Below, in pieces: positions 61,529 through 64,000 of a DNA stretch of 64,000 bases. Each line of letters begins with the position of its first letter. Within the stretch, counting starts at the first letter, position 1. The stretch is taken from NCBI GenBank assembly GCA_001971685.1, contig CP019326.1, positions 3,472,001-3,536,000 on the forward strand. Direction: 5' to 3'. The stretch is from Halomonas sp. 1513 (GTDB lineage Bacteria; Pseudomonadota; Gammaproteobacteria; Pseudomonadales; Halomonadaceae). The notes below the pieces were generated by a model. That model was not told where the DNA came from. It saw only the letters and a list, made by a program, of their open reading frames with translations, and did no database searches. Position numbers and translations under genes: made by a program.

Positions 61529-63847
61529 TTAGCACACGGGGTCGACCTCCTCCTCATACAGGTAGCAGGCCACGCTGTGCTCGCGGGCAATCAGCCGCCG
61601 CTTTGGCGAGGCCTGGGCGGTGAACGCCACGCCGAGACTCGCGTCCCGGACCTCGACCTGGGCCGCCTGCCATAGCGACGGATGCTTGGCCGAGAGAATC
61701 GTTTCGAGCTCCTCGCGCGCCGCCGCCGCATCACTGCCTTCCGCCAACGCCAGCTGGGCGGCAAGACCCGTCACGCTGGCGTTGCCCAGGTGACGTATCT
61801 CACCACCGCGAATCCGCCATTCGCTGAGCGCCGTGGCCACGTCACGCCCCTCCCAGCCGCAGTGGGCCATGGCCTTGGGGCAGCGGGTGTGAAAATGGCA
61901 GCCGTTGGGCGGCTCCACGGCGCTGGGAATTTCGCCGGCGCTCTCCAGCGGCGGCTTGACCACCGCCGGGTCCGGCTCGGGGCTGGCGTCGAGCAGCAGC
62001 TGGGTATAGGGGTGCTTGCGTTCGCGGATCAGGGTATCAGTGGGCCCCACCTCGACGATCTCGCCGAGGTACATGATCGCGGTGCGGTCGGCGACATAGC
62101 GAATGGTCGGTAGATCGTGGCTGACGTAGACGAAGGAGATGCCCAGCTCGTTGCGGAAGCGCCGCATCAGGTTGAGCACCCCGGCACGGATCGATACATC
62201 GAGCATCGACACCGGCTCGTCAGCGACCATGAAGCGCGGCTCGAGGATGATCCCGCGGGCGATCGCCACCCGCTGCCGTTGGCCCCCAGAGAGCTCGTGG
62301 GGGAAGCGGTCCTGGTAGGCGCTGGCCGGCTTGAGCCCGGCGCGCTCCAGCGACTCGACCACGCGCTGCTCCAGCGCCTCGCCCTCGGCCAGGCGGTGGA
62401 TGATCAGCGGCTCGGCGACGATATCGTGAATGGTGAAGCGCGGATTGAGGGTCTGATAGGGATCCTGGAAGATCATCTGCGCGCTGCGCCGGAAGGCCTT
62501 GAGCGCCGGCCCCTTGAGCGCCGCAATGTTGACGCCGTCGAAGCGGATCTCGCCGGCGGTGACATCCTGCAGGCGCACCAGCATCTCGCCGGTGGTGGTC
62601 TTGCCCGAGCCCGACTCGCCGGCCAGTCCCAGGATTTCGCCCTCGCGCAGGTCGAAGTCGATAGCGTCGACGGCGTGGACCTTGCGCTCCTTGTGCTTGC
62701 CGCGCAGGCCATCGAGGAAGCCCTGCTCCACCGGGAAGTACTTCTTGAGCCCCTCGACCTCGAGAATCGGCGTCTCGCTCATGCGCCGCTCGAGGCTGCC
62801 CGCCCCCTGGACCTGCTCGCCGAGGCGCTCACCGGCGATCTGCCAGGTGGCGTTCTGGGCCGCCCGCTGGCGGAAATCCACCGCCTGCTCGGGGTAGTGG
62901 CAGGCCGCATGACGCCCGTCACCGACCTCGGCCAGCGCCGGCGTTTCACGGGTGCAGCGCTGGGTGGCAAAGGGGCAGCGCTCGGCGAAACGACAGCCCG
63001 ACGGCGGGTCGAGCAGGTCCGGCGGGCTGCCGGGAATCGAGATCAGCTCGCGCTGGGCCCCCTCGAGGGTCGGGAAGGCGTTGGTCAGGCCCATGGTGTA
63101 GGGGTGGAAGGGGCTGGCGAAGACCTCGCGCACCGGCCCGGTCTCCATGATCTGGCCGCCGTACATCACCGCTACTCGGTCGCAGGTCTGCACCACCACC
63201 GAGATGTCGTGGGTGATGAACATCAGCGCCAGGCCGCGTTCGCGACGCAGCTTGGTCAGCCGCGACAGGATCTGCGCCTGGGTCACCACGTCCAGCGCCG
63301 TGGTCGGCTCGTCGGCGACGATCAGCTGCGGATCCAGTGCCAGCGCCATGGCGATCACCGCGCGCTGCTTCATGCCGCCGCTCATCTCGTGGGGATAGGC
63401 GGAGAGCCGCCCGGGATCGATGCCGACGTCGCGGAACAGCTGCTCGGCGTGGGCCCAGGCGGCCTTGCGCTCGATCTTGCGGTGCGCGCTCATCGCCTCG
63501 AGGATCTGGTCGCCGACGGTATAGACCGGATCCAGGGCGTTCATCGCCGCCTGGGAGATCCAGGCGATCTCGTCCCAGCGCACGCGACGCATGGCCTCGG
63601 GTTCGAGGCCGAGCAGATCGCGGCCGGCGAAATCGATGCGCCCCCGCGGCACCTGGCCGTTGGGCGGCAGCAGCCGCAGCATGGCCTTGGCCGCGGTGGT
63701 CTTGCCGCAGCCGGACTCGCCCACCAGCCCCAGCGCCTCGCCGGGCTTGAGGGCGAAGCTTACGCCGTCCACGGCCTGCACCGGGCCGGCGCCGGTCTGG
63801 TAGTGAATGGCCAGGTCATCGACGGTCAGTAAGGGAGATGTGCTCAT
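61529..63847 (-). CDS. Fused peptide-type ABC transporter ATPase (DppD-DppF/GsiA-like)
   Basis: 772 residues in one frame from ATG 63847. The first ATPase has Walker A GESGCGKTT and signature MSGGMKQRA; the second, after an internal methionine (MSETPILEVEGLKKYF), has GESGSGKTT and LSGGQRQRV. Each half ends in an oligo_HPY region with a cysteine set (GCRFAERCPFATQRC and GCHFHTRCPKAMAHC). The fusion is common in YejF/GsiA-type transporters. It energises import of oligopeptides, dipeptides or similar solutes. The start overlaps the permease stop by 4 nt. Confidence 0.92.
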   Translation of the reverse strand: MSTSPLLTVDDLAIHYQTGAGPVQAVDGVSFALKPGEALGLVGESGCGKTTAAKAMLRLLPPNGQVPRGRIDFAGRDLLGLEPEAMRRVRWDEIAWISQAAMNALDPVYTVGDQILEAMSAHRKIERKAAWAHAEQLFRDVGIDPGRLSAYPHEMSGGMKQRAVIAMALALDPQLIVADEPTTALDVVTQAQILSRLTKLRRERGLALMFITHDISVVVQTCDRVAVMYGGQIMETGPVREVFASPFHPYTMGLTNAFPTLEGAQRELISIPGSPPDLLDPPSGCRFAERCPFATQRCTRETPALAEVGDGRHAACHYPEQAVDFRQRAAQNATWQIAGERLGEQVQGAGSLERRMSETPILEVEGLKKYFPVEQGFLDGLRGKHKERKVHAVDAIDFDLREGEILGLAGESGSGKTTTGEMLVRLQDVTAGEIRFDGVNIAALKGPALKAFRRSAQMIFQDPYQTLNPRFTIHDIVAEPLIIHRLAEGEALEQRVVESLERAGLKPASAYQDRFPHELSGGQRQRVAIARGIILEPRFMVADEPVSMLDVSIRAGVLNLMRRFRNELGISFVYVSHDLPTIRYVADRTAIMYLGEIVEVGPTDTLIRERKHPYTQLLLDASPEPDPAVVKPPLESAGEIPSAVEPPNGCHFHTRCPKAMAHCGWEGRDVATALSEWRIRGGEIRHLGNASVTGLAAQLALAEGSDAAAAREELETILSAKHPSLWQAAQVEVRDASLGVAFTAQASPKRRLIAREHSVACYLYEEEVDPVC

Positions 63848-64000
63848 CGACGTGCCCTCAGTCGCGGATTGGCCACCAGCTCGAGTGAGCGGGAGATGAA
63901 GAACACGGAGAGCACCGTGATCATGATCAGCAGTCCCGGCGGCAGGTTCCACCACCAGGCCTCGCGCCAGGCCCCGGAGAGCCGCGCGTTGTGCAGGATG
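63844..64000 (-). CDS. ABC transporter permease, C-terminal end (runs off the window)
   Basis: The last about 51 residues of an inner-membrane permease of the peptide/nickel class. The stretch WWNLPPGLLIMITVLSVFFISRS with a final charged tail (LVANPRLRAR) is typical of DppC-like permeases. The stop overlaps the ATG of the fused ATPase by 4 nt. Confidence 0.8.
   Translation of the reverse strand, partial: ILHNARLSGAWREAWWWNLPPGLLIMITVLSVFFISRSLELVANPRLRARR

Noticed and set aside
61529..63847. Two separate ABC ATPase genes
   Set aside because: No stop separates the halves, and the internal ATG at the second half has no convincing ribosome site. Fused forms are common in this transporter class.

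Overview
The window is GC-rich chromosomal DNA from a gammaproteobacterium. Protein sequences and gene order (queA-tgt-yajC-secD-secF, suhB-trmJ-cysE-iscR-iscS, ndk-rlmN-pilF-rodZ-ispG-hisS-yfgM-bamB-der) fit the Halomonas group (Halomonadaceae). That assignment comes from recognition, not from a database search.

Regions. (1) 1-14.7 kb is ordinary chromosome: a GlxA/AraC-type regulator with an EamA transporter, fabV, a glutathione peroxidase, a tightly overlapped NUDIX-moxR-DUF58-transglutaminase operon, an AidB-like acyl-CoA dehydrogenase, a copper chaperone, a LysE exporter, rnk, a thioredoxin-like membrane protein, cytochrome b561 and a patatin. (2) 14.7-19.6 kb is looser and partly decayed: a Crp/Fnr regulator, a 28-residue membrane peptide, an IS30 transposase remnant, a quinone-reductase/UbiA fusion divergent from a START-like protein, and a broken integrase. 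(3) 19,640-36,776 is a 17.1 kb integrated element. It lies between a 59-bp direct repeat of the 3' part of a tRNA-Leu(CAA) gene. The intact tRNA and a P4-type integrase sit at the right end and a small Xis-like protein at the left end. (4) 36.9-57.1 kb is a dense housekeeping block. (5) 57.1-64 kb holds a sugar dehydrogenase, a lipoprotein, a DUF815 ATPase, an M48 protease and a fused peptide-type ABC ATPase.

The element is the most unusual part. It has an AlpA-like regulator, a Toprim/DUF3987 replication pair at the end of a run of seven stop/start-overlapped genes, a DUF1441 terminase-small-subunit-like gene, a minor-tail-Z-like gene and a 937-residue tail tape measure protein. It also carries two toxin-antitoxin-like modules, Panacea plus a partner and Doc plus an upstream small gene. 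I see no large terminase, portal, capsid or lysis gene. It therefore looks like a phage satellite (or possibly a reduced prophage) that brings its own tape measure and small terminase. Three copies of a six-iteron TGCGGAT array with matching internal spacing (9-8-33/34-11-10) lie at its left end, beside its replication genes and beside its integrase. A separate pair of short repeats at each end is placed like integrase arm sites.

Other points of note are a suhB orthologue whose phosphatase motifs have degraded, an isc locus reduced to iscR-iscS-iscA with an IscS lacking the usual C-terminal tail, and several genes shorter than 60 codons supported by ribosome binding sites and stop/start overlaps.
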